Source: Bacteroidota bacterium (GTDB taxonomy: Bacteria > Bacteroidota > Ignavibacteria > UBA10030 > UBA8401). From it: a stretch of 64,000 nucleotides of DNA. Each line of letters starts with the position of its first letter. The first letter of the stretch is position 1. The stretch is from positions 1 to 64,000 of the forward strand of contig WBUG01000003.1 of the NCBI GenBank assembly GCA_008933835.1, in the 5' to 3' direction. A program made the position numbers and the translations under genes. Positions 45,261 through 53,679 of this stretch are shown piece by piece. The notes under the pieces are model-generated. The model was not told the origin of the DNA and ran no database searches. It saw nothing but the letters and a program-made list of their open reading frames with translations.

Positions 45261-46715
45261 ATGTTCCGCAACCTGAGCATCAGCGCGAAACTGTTCCTGA
45301 CCTTCGTTCCCATCTTCGCCTTCGGCATCGGCCTGAGCGTCTATCTCACCACCGTTTCCCAGGAGGAGCAGATGCAGGCGCAGGCGCTCGAAAGTGCGAC
45401 GCAGAAGGCGCGCATCGTCCGCGAAGCGCTGGTGAACATGATGGTGGAGAGCCAGGTGGTGGACGACCGATGGCTCGAGCGGGTACGGACCGTGGCGGAC
45501 CTGAACGATCTGTACATCCGCATCGACACCGCCTCGCTCCGGCTGGCGGAGGACTACATGGACAGTTCACGGACCGTCCGGTTGTGGGAACGGGTGCAGA
45601 AGGCACAGGCGAAAGACGAGTTCGACAATCGGTACGGCGCCGAAGTGCTCACCACCGGGAAGCAGCAATGGCTGCGCATCGGCGATAACTTCCGCGCCAT
45701 GATCCCCTTCGCGGCGGAGAAGAAATGTCAGCGTTGTCACGACGTCCGCATCGGCGACGTGCTCGGCGTCGCCCATATCGAGTTCCCCCTCACCGCCATC
45801 ATCAAGGCCAACGAAGAGAACGCCCGCCGCACCGCGTTCATCTCCGGCGGCATCGCCCTGCTCGTCATCGGCGCCGGATTCGTCTTCTTCCGCTCGCTCG
45901 TCCAGCGGCCGTTGAAACGGCTGGAGAAGGCGGCCGAGGAGATCGGCAAGGGTGAGATGTCCGCCGAACTCGATCTTCCGGAGGGCGGCGACGAAGTGGG
46001 ACGCCTCGCCTCGTCGTTCGCCCGCATGCGGCAGGCGCTGCGGCAGAGCCAGGAATCGATGCGCATCTCCACCGTCGGACAGGTGGCCGCGTCGCTCGTG
46101 CAGGATTTCCGTAGCCCTATCAAGGAGATCGAACAGATCCTGTCCGAGGTCCGCACCACGACGATGGAGAACGCCCGGCGGGACGAATTGCTCGTCACCG
46201 CGACGGAGGCCGCCCATCTCGTCAACCGCATGACGCAGGACCTCATCGACTATACGTCCGGAAGCATCCGCGTCGAGAAGCGTCTCTCCAGCGTCGGCAA
46301 GATGCTGCGCGGCGTCGCGGCGTCGGTCAAGCCGGACCTCGACCGGCAGGAGATCGCACTGAACGTCCACGCTGCGTACGATGCGTCGGCGATGATCGAT
46401 CCCGAGCGGACCCTGCGTGCGCTCGACAACATCATCAGCTATGCCGCGAACTACGTTCCGGCCGGCGGCGCCATCACGCTCCGCTCCGATGCGGCGGACG
46501 GCCGCCTCATCCTCACCATCACCGATAACGGCAGCGGCATCCCGTCGGCGTTCCGCGAGAAGATCTTCGAACCGTTCGTGAAGGTGGTGCAGGGCGGAGG
46601 CGTCGGACTGGACCTGGCGCTGGCGAAGAAGATCATCGAACTGCAGAGAGGGAACATCGCTCTCACCTCGGAGGAAGGACAGGGAACAAGCTACACCATC
46701 ACCCTGCCGATGTGA
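45261..46715 (+). CDS. Histidine-kinase-like sensor with periplasmic c-type heme motif, phospho-His missing (484 aa)
   Basis: Membrane helix 1 (about 10-30), a periplasmic domain (31-190) with one CxxCH heme-c site (Cys-156, Cys-159, His-160 in EKKCQRCHDVR) of the Tll0287/DUF3365 kind, membrane helix 2 (192-212), a HAMP linker (213-265), a HisKA-like helix pair and a HATPase domain (LDNIISYAANYV, DNGSGIP, GVGLDLALAKKIIELQ). In the HisKA region the expected A-x-x-x-H-E-(L/I)-R-(N/T)-P reads AASLVQDFRSP, with Gln-281 where the phosphorylated His should be. It may be a pseudokinase, an ATP-binding partner, or use another residue. No response regulator is adjacent. Likely redox or ligand (NO/CO) sensing. 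Confidence 0.82.
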   Translation: MFRNLSISAKLFLTFVPIFAFGIGLSVYLTTVSQEEQMQAQALESATQKARIVREALVNMMVESQVVDDRWLERVRTVADLNDLYIRIDTASLRLAEDYMDSSRTVRLWERVQKAQAKDEFDNRYGAEVLTTGKQQWLRIGDNFRAMIPFAAEKKCQRCHDVRIGDVLGVAHIEFPLTAIIKANEENARRTAFISGGIALLVIGAGFVFFRSLVQRPLKRLEKAAEEIGKGEMSAELDLPEGGDEVGRLASSFARMRQALRQSQESMRISTVGQVAASLVQDFRSPIKEIEQILSEVRTTTMENARRDELLVTATEAAHLVNRMTQDLIDYTSGSIRVEKRLSSVGKMLRGVAASVKPDLDRQEIALNVHAAYDASAMIDPERTLRALDNIISYAANYVPAGGAITLRSDAADGRLILTITDNGSGIPSAFREKIFEPFVKVVQGGGVGLDLALAKKIIELQRGNIALTSEEGQGTSYTITLPM

Positions 46716-46721
46716 CCGCCG

Positions 46722-46757
46722 GACCGGCGTCCCACTCCGTTCGGACGCCGGTCTTTT
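46722..46757 (+). terminator. Terminator of the heme sensor gene
   Basis: Eleven-bp stem GACCGGCGTCC/GGACGCCGGTC with a 10-nt loop, followed by TTTTCTCC. Confidence 0.85.
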
Positions 46758-46792
46758 CTCCGCACCATTCCCCCGCTCGATGCATCTTACCA

Positions 46793-46823
46793 TTGATAAT
46801 GGTCGGTTCTTCCTCTATCTTTC
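46793..46823 (+). promoter_or_regulatory. Promoter of korAB (TTG-N20-TATCTTTC)
   Basis: TTG at 46793-46795, 20 bp, TATCTTTC at 46816-46823. It predicts an unusually long leader of about 240 nt before korA. Confidence 0.55.
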
Positions 46824-47066
46824 CAGTCAGACACATGAGCGAACGCCTTCACAAGATTGCGATTTCGGCTCATTCCATTCGCAAACCTGGCAATCCCATA
46901 GGATAAAAGGATAAAATACTCGGTATTTTCGCTCCCAAAGAATGGAACAGCTTTTGCATCATTTTCAATGATTTCGCCCATCCGGGCAGAGGAAGAGCAA
47001 CCGTTCACCACTACTTCAGGATCAGCGGACGCTTCGGCGGACGCGCAAACGTAAAAGGCAGGAACC
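46824..47066 (+). other. Long korA leader with a possible 23-codon ORF
   Basis: A clearly A/T-richer, gene-free stretch. It holds a short ORF (ATG 46835 to 46906, product beginning MSERLHKIAISAHSIRK) only 11 nt after the -7 element, and a 7-bp palindrome AAAATAC-TCG-GTATTTT right after it. No known riboswitch pattern was recognised. It may be a regulatory leader, a leader-peptide gene, or a decayed remnant. Confidence 0.35.
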
Positions 47067-48905
47067 ATGGAGAAACAGACACGCACGCTGGATGAGGTCA
47101 CCATCCGGTTCGCCGGCGATTCCGGCGACGGCATGCAGCTCACCGGCGGTCAGTTCACCAACACTTCGGCGGCGATGGGGAACGATCTGAGCACCCTTCC
47201 CGATTACCCGGCGGAGATCCGTGCACCGAAGGACACCACCTACGGCGTCAGCGGTTTCCAGATCCACTTCGGTGCGACCGAGATCAACACCCCCGGCGAC
47301 CATTGCGACGTGCTCGTGGCGATGAACGCCGCTTCGCTCAAGGTGAACCTCCGCTCCCTCATCGACGGCGGGATCATCATCGTGAACACCGACGGATTCG
47401 GCGACAAGAACCTGAAGCTCGCCGGGTACACACAAAGCCCCCTCGCCGACGGGTCGCTCTCGAAATACCAGGTCTTCCAGGTCGACATCACGAAGCTGAC
47501 CAACCTCGCTCTGGCGGACATGAACCTCTCCCCGAAGATCGTCGACAAGACGAAGAACTTCTTCGCGCTCGGGATGATGTACTGGATATTCAACCGTACG
47601 CTCGACAACACGCTGCAGTGGATCTCGGAGAAGTTCGAGAAGAAGCCCGAGATGATCGAAGCGAACACCCGCGTGATGAAGGCGGGTTGGAACTACGCCG
47701 AGACCACGGACGTCTTCGCGGTCCGCTATGAAGTGAAGCCCGCTCCCCTCACCCCCGGCAAGTACCGGAACATCAGCGGGAACCAGGCGGCGGCGCTCGG
47801 TCTCGTGGCCGCGGCCGAGAAGGCGAACCTGGACCTCTTCCTCGGCACGTATCCCATCACCCCGGCGAGCGACATCCTGCACGAGCTCTCCAACTACAAG
47901 AACTTCGGCGTGCGCACCTTCCAGGCGGAGGACGAGATCGCCGGCATCACGAGCGCCATCGGCGCGTCGTTCGGCGGCGCGCTGGCCGCCACCACCACGA
48001 GCGGTCCGGGCGTCGCCCTCAAGACCGAAGCGATGGGTCTGGCGGTGATGGTGGAACTTCCGCTCGTCATCGTGAACGTACAGCGCGGCGGTCCGAGCAC
48101 CGGACTGCCGACCAAGACGGAGCAGGCGGACCTGCTGCAGGCCGTCTACGGCCGCAACGGCGAGGCACCCATTCCGGTCATCGCCGCTTCGACGCCGAGC
48201 GACTGCTTCAACGCCTGCTTCGAGGCATCGCGCATCGCCCTGAAGTACATGACGCCGGTGATGGTGCTGACGGACGGCTACCTCGGCAACGGTTCCGAAC
48301 CGTGGCTCGTCCCCTCCGTGAAGGACCTTCCGGAGATCGCGCCGAAGTTCCGGAAGGAACCCGAGGGATATCTTCCCTACAAGCGCGACGAGCGGACGCT
48401 CTCGCGGGAATGGGCCATCCCCGGCACCCCGGGTCTGGAACACCGCATCGGTGGTCTCGAAAAACAGGACGGCTCCGGCAATATCAATTACGAACCGGAG
48501 AACCACGACAAGATGGTGAAGTTGCGCGCCGCAAAGGTGGACCGCATCGCCGATGATATCCCGGCCGCGGCCGTCGAAGGGGACGCCTCGGGCGACCTGC
48601 TCGTGGTGGGCTGGGGCGGTACGTACGGAACGCTCAAGACCGCCGTCGAGCGCAAACGGAAGGAAGGCAAAAAGGTCTCGCACCTTCACCTGAAGCACCT
48701 CCATCCGCTGCCGAAGAACGTCGGCGACATCCTGAAGAAGTTCAAACACGTCCTGGTGCCCGAAATCAACCTCGGTCAGCTCTCCAAGATCCTCCGCGAG
48801 CGGTACCTCGTCCCCACCGTCGGACTGAACAAGGTGCAGGGACTCCCCTTCCGCTCCGTCGAGATCGAACAGAAAATCGAAGAAATCCTGGGAGGCAAAC
48901 AATAA
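47067..48905 (+). CDS. korA: 2-oxoacid:ferredoxin oxidoreductase subunit alpha (gamma-alpha fusion, KorA-type)
   Basis: Part of the CoA-dependent oxidative decarboxylase that makes (or, in reverse, uses) succinyl-CoA or acetyl-CoA with ferredoxin as carrier. Residues 1 to about 190 are the gamma domain ([20 protein letters not shown]), the rest the alpha subunit ([58 protein letters not shown]). Length (612 aa) matches two-subunit KorAB. The stop overlaps the korB start by 1 bp (TAATG). 2-Oxoglutarate is the likeliest substrate; pyruvate cannot be excluded. Confidence 0.93.
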   Translation: MEKQTRTLDEVTIRFAGDSGDGMQLTGGQFTNTSAAMGNDLSTLPDYPAEIRAPKDTTYGVSGFQIHFGATEINTPGDHCDVLVAMNAASLKVNLRSLIDGGIIIVNTDGFGDKNLKLAGYTQSPLADGSLSKYQVFQVDITKLTNLALADMNLSPKIVDKTKNFFALGMMYWIFNRTLDNTLQWISEKFEKKPEMIEANTRVMKAGWNYAETTDVFAVRYEVKPAPLTPGKYRNISGNQAAALGLVAAAEKANLDLFLGTYPITPASDILHELSNYKNFGVRTFQAEDEIAGITSAIGASFGGALAATTTSGPGVALKTEAMGLAVMVELPLVIVNVQRGGPSTGLPTKTEQADLLQAVYGRNGEAPIPVIAASTPSDCFNACFEASRIALKYMTPVMVLTDGYLGNGSEPWLVPSVKDLPEIAPKFRKEPEGYLPYKRDERTLSREWAIPGTPGLEHRIGGLEKQDGSGNINYEPENHDKMVKLRAAKVDRIADDIPAAAVEGDASGDLLVVGWGGTYGTLKTAVERKRKEGKKVSHLHLKHLHPLPKNVGDILKKFKHVLVPEINLGQLSKILRERYLVPTVGLNKVQGLPFRSVEIEQKIEEILGGKQ

Positions 48906-49954
48906 TGAGCACGCTCATCAACGACGTCATCACGCACGACACCGTGGCCGCGGTAAAATACACCACCAAGGATTTCTCGTCCGATCAGGACGTCCGCTGG
49001 TGCCCGGGATGCGGCGACTACTCCATCCTCGCCCAGGTGCAGCGCGTCATGCCGGAACTGAACATCCCGAAAGAGAAGATCGTCTTCGTCTCCGGCATCG
49101 GATGTTCGAGCCGGTTCCCCTACTACATGAGCACGTACGGCTTCCACGGCATCCACGGCCGCGCCACCGCCATCGCCACGGGACTGAAGATCGCCCGTCC
49201 GGACCTCTCGGTCTGGGTCGCGACCGGCGACGGTGACGGCCTCTCCATCGGCGGCAACCACATGATCCACACGCTGCGCCGGAACGTGGACCTGAACATC
49301 CTCCTCTTCAACAACCAGATCTACGGTCTGACGAAGGGACAGTACTCCCCCACCTCCGAGTTCGGCAAAGTGACGAAGTCCACGCCGTACGGCTCGGTGG
49401 ACATGCCGTTCAATCCGGCCTCCCTCGCGCTCGGTTCCGCCGGCACGTTCGTGGCGCGTTCCATGGACCGCGATCCGAAGCACATGCAGACCATCATCAA
49501 ACGGGCGGCGGAACACAAGGGGACGTCGTTCGTCGAGGTGTACCAGAACTGCAACGTGTTCAACGACGGTGCCTTCTTCCAGTTCACCGAGAAGGAGACG
49601 AAGTCCGACAGCGTCGTGTTCCTGGAGCACGGCAAACCGCTCGTCTTCGGCAAAGAGAACGACAAGGGGATCAAACTGGACGGTTTCTCCCCCGTCGTCG
49701 TGTCGCTGAAGGACGGTTCGCATTCCGCGAACGACCTGCTCGTGCACAACGAGAAGGATTCCACCCTGGCGTTCATCCTCGCCAACATGACCTACAACCT
49801 CGAACTCCCCCGGCCGTTCGGCATCTTCCTGGCCATCGACCGTCCGCGGTACGAGGACGAGATCTCCAAACAGGTCGATTCAGCGGTCTCGAAACGGGGC
49901 CGCGGTTCGCTCGAAAAGCTGCTCAACAGCGGGGACACCTGGGTCATCCAGTGA
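48905..49954 (+). CDS. korB: 2-oxoacid:ferredoxin oxidoreductase subunit beta (KorB-type)
   Basis: The thiamine-diphosphate and [4Fe-4S] subunit. Cluster ligands include Cys in [12 protein letters not shown] and the later [11 protein letters not shown]. The TPP motif is [12 protein letters not shown] ending in NIL-LFNN. Length 349 aa. No delta (ferredoxin-like) subunit is nearby, so the enzyme is the two-subunit type using a separate ferredoxin. Confidence 0.93.
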   Translation: MSTLINDVITHDTVAAVKYTTKDFSSDQDVRWCPGCGDYSILAQVQRVMPELNIPKEKIVFVSGIGCSSRFPYYMSTYGFHGIHGRATAIATGLKIARPDLSVWVATGDGDGLSIGGNHMIHTLRRNVDLNILLFNNQIYGLTKGQYSPTSEFGKVTKSTPYGSVDMPFNPASLALGSAGTFVARSMDRDPKHMQTIIKRAAEHKGTSFVEVYQNCNVFNDGAFFQFTEKETKSDSVVFLEHGKPLVFGKENDKGIKLDGFSPVVVSLKDGSHSANDLLVHNEKDSTLAFILANMTYNLELPRPFGIFLAIDRPRYEDEISKQVDSAVSKRGRGSLEKLLNSGDTWVIQ

Positions 49955-49978
49955 CCGGTACCGGGGCGTCCGCTCCGA

Positions 49979-50010
49979 AGGCGATGCTTCTTTGAAGCAT
50001 CGCCTTTTTT
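49979..50010 (+). terminator. Terminator of korAB
   Basis: Twelve-bp perfect stem AGGCGATGCTTC/GAAGCATCGCCT, 3-nt loop, run of six T. The nrnA promoter elements are embedded in its loop and right arm. Confidence 0.92.
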
Positions 50011-50021
50011 GTTTATTTTTC
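49992..50021 (+). promoter_or_regulatory. Promoter of nrnA (TTG-N19-TATTTTTC), leaderless
   Basis: TTG at 49992-49994, 19 bp, TATTTTTC at 50014-50021, then CCC and the ATG at 50025. The -33 element begins in the terminator loop. Confidence 0.55.
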
Positions 50022-50024
50022 CCC

Positions 50025-51026
50025 ATGCAGAACGAGATACAGACCCTCACCCGACTCATCGAGACCGGCACTTCCTTCGTCCTGACGACGCACATCAATC
50101 CGGACGGGGACGCCATCGGCAGTGAGACCGCACTGGCGCGGTTCCTGGCGGACCGCGGCAAGCGGGTCCACATCCTCAACCACAGCGCGACGCCGGAGAA
50201 CCTCTCCTTCCTGAACGACGTCCATCCGGTGCTGCATTACGATGCCGCTCTCCATGCGGACCTCATCGTCACCGCGGACCGCTTCTTCGTGATGGACTGC
50301 AACGCCCGCCAGCGCTTCGCCGCGCTCACCGACGCGTTCGACCGGTCCAATGCCGAAACGGTCATCATCGACCACCATCTCGAGCACGAATCGTTCGCCG
50401 ACCTGAACATCATCGACACTGAAACGCCGGCGACGTGCGAGCTGCTCTACCTGCTCCTCCACGCCATCGATCCGAACGGCATCACACTCCCCGTCGCGAC
50501 GGCGCTGTACACCGGCATCATGACCGACACACAGTCGTTCCGCCTGCCGCTGACGGACGAGATGACGCACATCATCGCGGCGGACCTGCTGCGCCGCGGC
50601 GTGCAGTCGCACGAGATCTACCAGCACGTGTACGAGAACGGAACGCTCGGCACCATGCAGCTGCTCGGCGCCGCCCTCGATTCCATCTCCCTGCACCATG
50701 GCGGACTCGTCGCGGTCATGACCCTCACCCGCGACATCTTCCGCGGCACGGGCACAAAGGAATCGGACGTGGACAACCTCACCGCGTACGTCCTCGGCAT
50801 CAAGGGTGTCCGCATCGGCATCGTCATCGTCGAACTGGACCAGGGGATCAAGATCTCGTTCCGTTCCAAGGGGACCATTCCCGTCAACGAGCTGGCGAAA
50901 CACTACGGCGGCGGTGGTCACCGCAACGCCGCAGGAGCGCGGCTGCAGGAGACCGACCTCGCATCGCTGTCGGACCGCCTGCTCCGCGACATCACTGCAT
51001 TCATCCACCAAAGGCATATCGCATGA
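50025..51026 (+). CDS. nrnA: DHH/DHHA1 phosphoesterase, NrnA-type oligoribonuclease / pAp phosphatase
   Basis: Degrades short RNA and dephosphorylates 3'-phosphoadenosine 5'-phosphate in the family. Metal motifs are in order: THINPDGDAIGSETAL, VMDCNARQRF, VIIDHHLEHESF (the DHH motif), ALYTGIMTDTQSFRL, and the C-terminal DHHA1 motif YGGGGHRNAAGARL. Length (333 aa) is normal. The start is ATG 50025 (MQNEIQTLTRLIETG). It overlaps pepA by 4 bp (ATGA). Substrate preference between nano-RNA and pAp, or c-di-AMP-derived products, cannot be decided. Confidence 0.9.
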   Translation: MQNEIQTLTRLIETGTSFVLTTHINPDGDAIGSETALARFLADRGKRVHILNHSATPENLSFLNDVHPVLHYDAALHADLIVTADRFFVMDCNARQRFAALTDAFDRSNAETVIIDHHLEHESFADLNIIDTETPATCELLYLLLHAIDPNGITLPVATALYTGIMTDTQSFRLPLTDEMTHIIAADLLRRGVQSHEIYQHVYENGTLGTMQLLGAALDSISLHHGGLVAVMTLTRDIFRGTGTKESDVDNLTAYVLGIKGVRIGIVIVELDQGIKISFRSKGTIPVNELAKHYGGGGHRNAAGARLQETDLASLSDRLLRDITAFIHQRHIA

Positions 51027-52516
51027 CGTTCACCGCCGTTTCCGCTCCGCTCTCCTCGCTCTCCGCCGAACTCGCCGCGTTCATCATCTTCCGGGACCCG
51101 CCGCGGTACAAGGAGAGCATCCGAACGCTGCAGGGATTCATCGGCTGGAAGAGCCTCACACCGGTGATGGAGAGGGATTTCGCCGCCAAAGAGGGGGAAA
51201 CGCTGCTCGTCTATTCCGAATCTCCGAAGGTACGCCGCGTACTGCTGGTGGGAGCCGGGGATGCGAAAAGCTTCACGCTGGAACGCCTCCGCCGCGCCGC
51301 CGCTTCCGCCGCCAAACGGGCGAAAGCGCTCAAGTGTTCGTCGGTGCTGCTCCATCCCGGCGCAGCCGCCGATGTGCTCGACGCCGACGCCGGTTCGATG
51401 GGCACCGCCATCGCCGAAGGGGCCCTCCTCTCGATGTACAAGTTCGACCGGTACCTCTCCACGAAGAGCACGCCCGCACCGAAGAAGTTCACCGTCGCCG
51501 CTCACGGCGCATCGTTCGCCGCGGCGATGAACGCGGGACTCCGCCGCGGCATCGTCCTCGCCGAGGCGGTGCGTCATGCCCGCGACCTCGCCAACGCCCC
51601 TGGCAGCGAGATCTATCCCGAGACCCTCGCCCGGGACGCTCAAGCCTCCGGCCGCCGGCACGGGTTCTCCGTGCGCGTCCTGACGGAACGGGAGATCCTC
51701 CGGGCGAAGATGGGGGGCGTGCTCGCTGTCAGTCAGGGTTCCGTTCGGAAACCGCGGTTCATCATCATGGAGCACGGGCGTCGGTTCGCTTCCCGCGGGA
51801 CCGTCGTCCTCGTCGGCAAAGGGGTCACGTTCGATACGGGGGGCATCTCCATCAAACCGGCGGCGAACATGGCCGAGATGAAGATGGACATGAGCGGCGC
51901 CGCGGCGGTCATCGGAACGATGGAAGCGTCGGCGCGTCTGAAGGTGAAGCGGCACATCGTGGGCCTGGTACCGGCCGTCGAGAACATGCCGAGCGGGTCC
52001 GCCGTAAAGCCGGGGGATATCGTCCGGCACCTCAACGGAAAGACCTCTGAAGTGGACAACACCGACGCCGAAGGACGCCTTATCCTGGCGGACGCGCTTT
52101 CCTACGCCGTACGGTACAAGCCTTCACTCGTCGTCGACCTCGCCACGCTCACCGGGGCGGTGGTGGTGGCGCTGGGCCATTACGCCACGGGCATGATGGG
52201 GAACGATACGGCAGTGATGGAGTCGATGTCCGCCGCCGGTGAATCGACGTACGAACGAGTCTGGCCCCTCCCGTTGTTCGACGAATATGAGAAATTGATC
52301 AAGAGCGACGTCGCCGACGTGAAGAACGTGGGGGGACGATGGGCGGGGGCCATCACGGCAGGATGGTTCCTGAAGAAGTTCATCGGCGACCATCCGTGGG
52401 TGCATCTGGACATCGCCGGGACGGCCATACTCGAAGCGGACCAGGACTACACGCCGCGCGGAGGGTCCGGCGTGGGTGTGCGCCTGCTGACGGAGTTCCT
52501 GCGCCGCTGGAAGTGA
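51023..52516 (+). CDS. pepA: Leucyl aminopeptidase (M17 family)
   Basis: A two-metal cytosolic aminopeptidase. The metal-binding and catalytic regions VGKGVTFDTGGISIKPA, KMDMSGAAAVIGTM and the M17 signature NTDAEGRLILADALSY are intact. The C-terminal catalytic domain ends ILEADQDYTPRGGSGVGVRL. Length (497 aa) is standard. Its ATG overlaps the nrnA stop, so the two are co-translated; functional link: recycling of peptides and oligonucleotides. PepA proteins can also bind DNA, but nothing here shows that. Confidence 0.94.
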   Translation: MTFTAVSAPLSSLSAELAAFIIFRDPPRYKESIRTLQGFIGWKSLTPVMERDFAAKEGETLLVYSESPKVRRVLLVGAGDAKSFTLERLRRAAASAAKRAKALKCSSVLLHPGAAADVLDADAGSMGTAIAEGALLSMYKFDRYLSTKSTPAPKKFTVAAHGASFAAAMNAGLRRGIVLAEAVRHARDLANAPGSEIYPETLARDAQASGRRHGFSVRVLTEREILRAKMGGVLAVSQGSVRKPRFIIMEHGRRFASRGTVVLVGKGVTFDTGGISIKPAANMAEMKMDMSGAAAVIGTMEASARLKVKRHIVGLVPAVENMPSGSAVKPGDIVRHLNGKTSEVDNTDAEGRLILADALSYAVRYKPSLVVDLATLTGAVVVALGHYATGMMGNDTAVMESMSAAGESTYERVWPLPLFDEYEKLIKSDVADVKNVGGRWAGAITAGWFLKKFIGDHPWVHLDIAGTAILEADQDYTPRGGSGVGVRLLTEFLRRWK

Positions 52517-52615
52517 GAGAACGCCGGAACGGAACCCTCCGGCGGCGGAATCGGTTTCAGGGAATGGGGACGGTCCGAGCCGTCCCATCGTCATCAACAC
52601 ATAGGAGGGATCCAG

Positions 52616-53173
52616 ATGAGAACCGTCTCTTTGCTGCTTCTTCTGTGCGGACTGGCCGTCGCCGGCACTCCCGCCACGGTCGAGAACTTCACGCTGACCG
52701 ACTATAACGGAAAGAAGGTCTCGCTGACCGATTTCAAGGATGCCAAGGCCATCGTGCTGATGTTCGTCGCCACGGAATGCCCCGTGTCGAACGCCTACAA
52801 CGGACGGTACAACGCGCTCGCGGCGGAATACGGGGCACGGAACGTCGCCTTCATCGGCATCAACAGCAACAAGGCCGAATCCGCGCAGGCGGTGAAGGAG
52901 CATGCGAAGGAGCACGGATTCACCTTCCCTATCCTCAAGGACGAGAAGAACGTCATCGCCGACCGGCTCGACGCGCAGCGTACGCCGGAGATCTACGTGC
53001 TGCATCCTTCGTCCCGCGCGGTGCTGTACCACGGCCGCATCGACGACTCACAGCGTGAAGAGAGGATCACGTCGCGCGACCTCGCCGCAGCCTTGAACGA
53101 GATCCTCGCCGGCAAACCGGTCACCGTCACCGAGACGAAAGCGTTCGGCTGCACCATCAAGAGAGTGAATTGA
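52616..53173 (+). CDS. Exported thioredoxin-fold redoxin with single CPVS cysteine (185 aa)
   Basis: Signal peptide MRTVSLLLLLCGLAVAG, then an AhpC/TSA-type redoxin domain (NFTLTDYNGKKVSLTDF, VLMFVATECPVSNAYNGRY, FTFPILKDEKNVIADRLDAQ, RTPEIYVLHPSS). The active-site position has Cys-Pro-Val-Ser, so there is no resolving cysteine in the usual place; a second Cys is near the end (FGCTIKR). This redoxin subgroup is known from many environmental genomes without a tested function. Strong AGGAGG ribosome site. Its stop overlaps the next start (TTGA). Confidence 0.82.
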   Translation: MRTVSLLLLLCGLAVAGTPATVENFTLTDYNGKKVSLTDFKDAKAIVLMFVATECPVSNAYNGRYNALAAEYGARNVAFIGINSNKAESAQAVKEHAKEHGFTFPILKDEKNVIADRLDAQRTPEIYVLHPSSRAVLYHGRIDDSQREERITSRDLAAALNEILAGKPVTVTETKAFGCTIKRVN

Positions 53174-53673
53174 TCCCCCTCCCATCGACACTCCGCCGCT
53201 GGACCGTCACGCTCCTCGCCGCGCTCGCCGTTGTGACCGCGGCTCCGGCGCAGAACGTGACGGCGGCGGACAGTACGGCGATCCGCCGTCTCATCGGCGA
53301 ACGGAACGGACGCCTCCTCGTCCTGAACGTCTGGGCCACCTGGTGCCTGCCGTGCCGGGAGGAGTTCCCGGCGCTGAACCGGCTCCACCGCTATGGCCGG
53401 ACGAACGGCGTCGACGTCGTCGCGCTGTCGGTGGACTATCCCGACGAAGTACGGACGAAGATCGTCCCGTTCCTGACGACGGTGCGGGCGGAGATGCCGG
53501 TGATGGTGGCGGACGTCGAACCGCAGGACCGTCTTTTCGCGATGTTCGATCCGGAATGGAGCGGCGCCATCCCGATGACGTTCGTGTACGACACGGCCGG
53601 GACGCTTCGGCGGTCCCTGCTCGGCAAGCGCACCTTCGAGCAGTTCCGTGCCGCGGTCGATTCCCTCCGCTGA
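53170..53673 (+). CDS. Exported TlpA/ResA-like thioredoxin (167 aa)
   Basis: A signal peptide (RRWTVTLLAALAVVTAAPAQN) and a thioredoxin fold with a complete CxxC site in NVWATWCLPCREEFPALNRL and cis-Pro in AIPMTFVYD. The start is TTG at 53170, overlapping the upstream stop. Role: reduction of disulfides in the periplasm, possibly of the preceding redoxin or of apocytochrome c; neither is shown. Length and layout fit TlpA-type proteins. Confidence 0.88.
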   Translation: MIPLPSTLRRWTVTLLAALAVVTAAPAQNVTAADSTAIRRLIGERNGRLLVLNVWATWCLPCREEFPALNRLHRYGRTNGVDVVALSVDYPDEVRTKIVPFLTTVRAEMPVMVADVEPQDRLFAMFDPEWSGAIPMTFVYDTAGTLRRSLLGKRTFEQFRAAVDSLR

Positions 53674-53679
53674 CGCCGT

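Noticed and set aside
46787-47143. 118-codon minus-strand frame across the korA leader
   Set aside because: It runs into korA antisense and has no recognisable domain or ribosome site. Its A/T-rich part could be a remnant, but nothing supports a gene.
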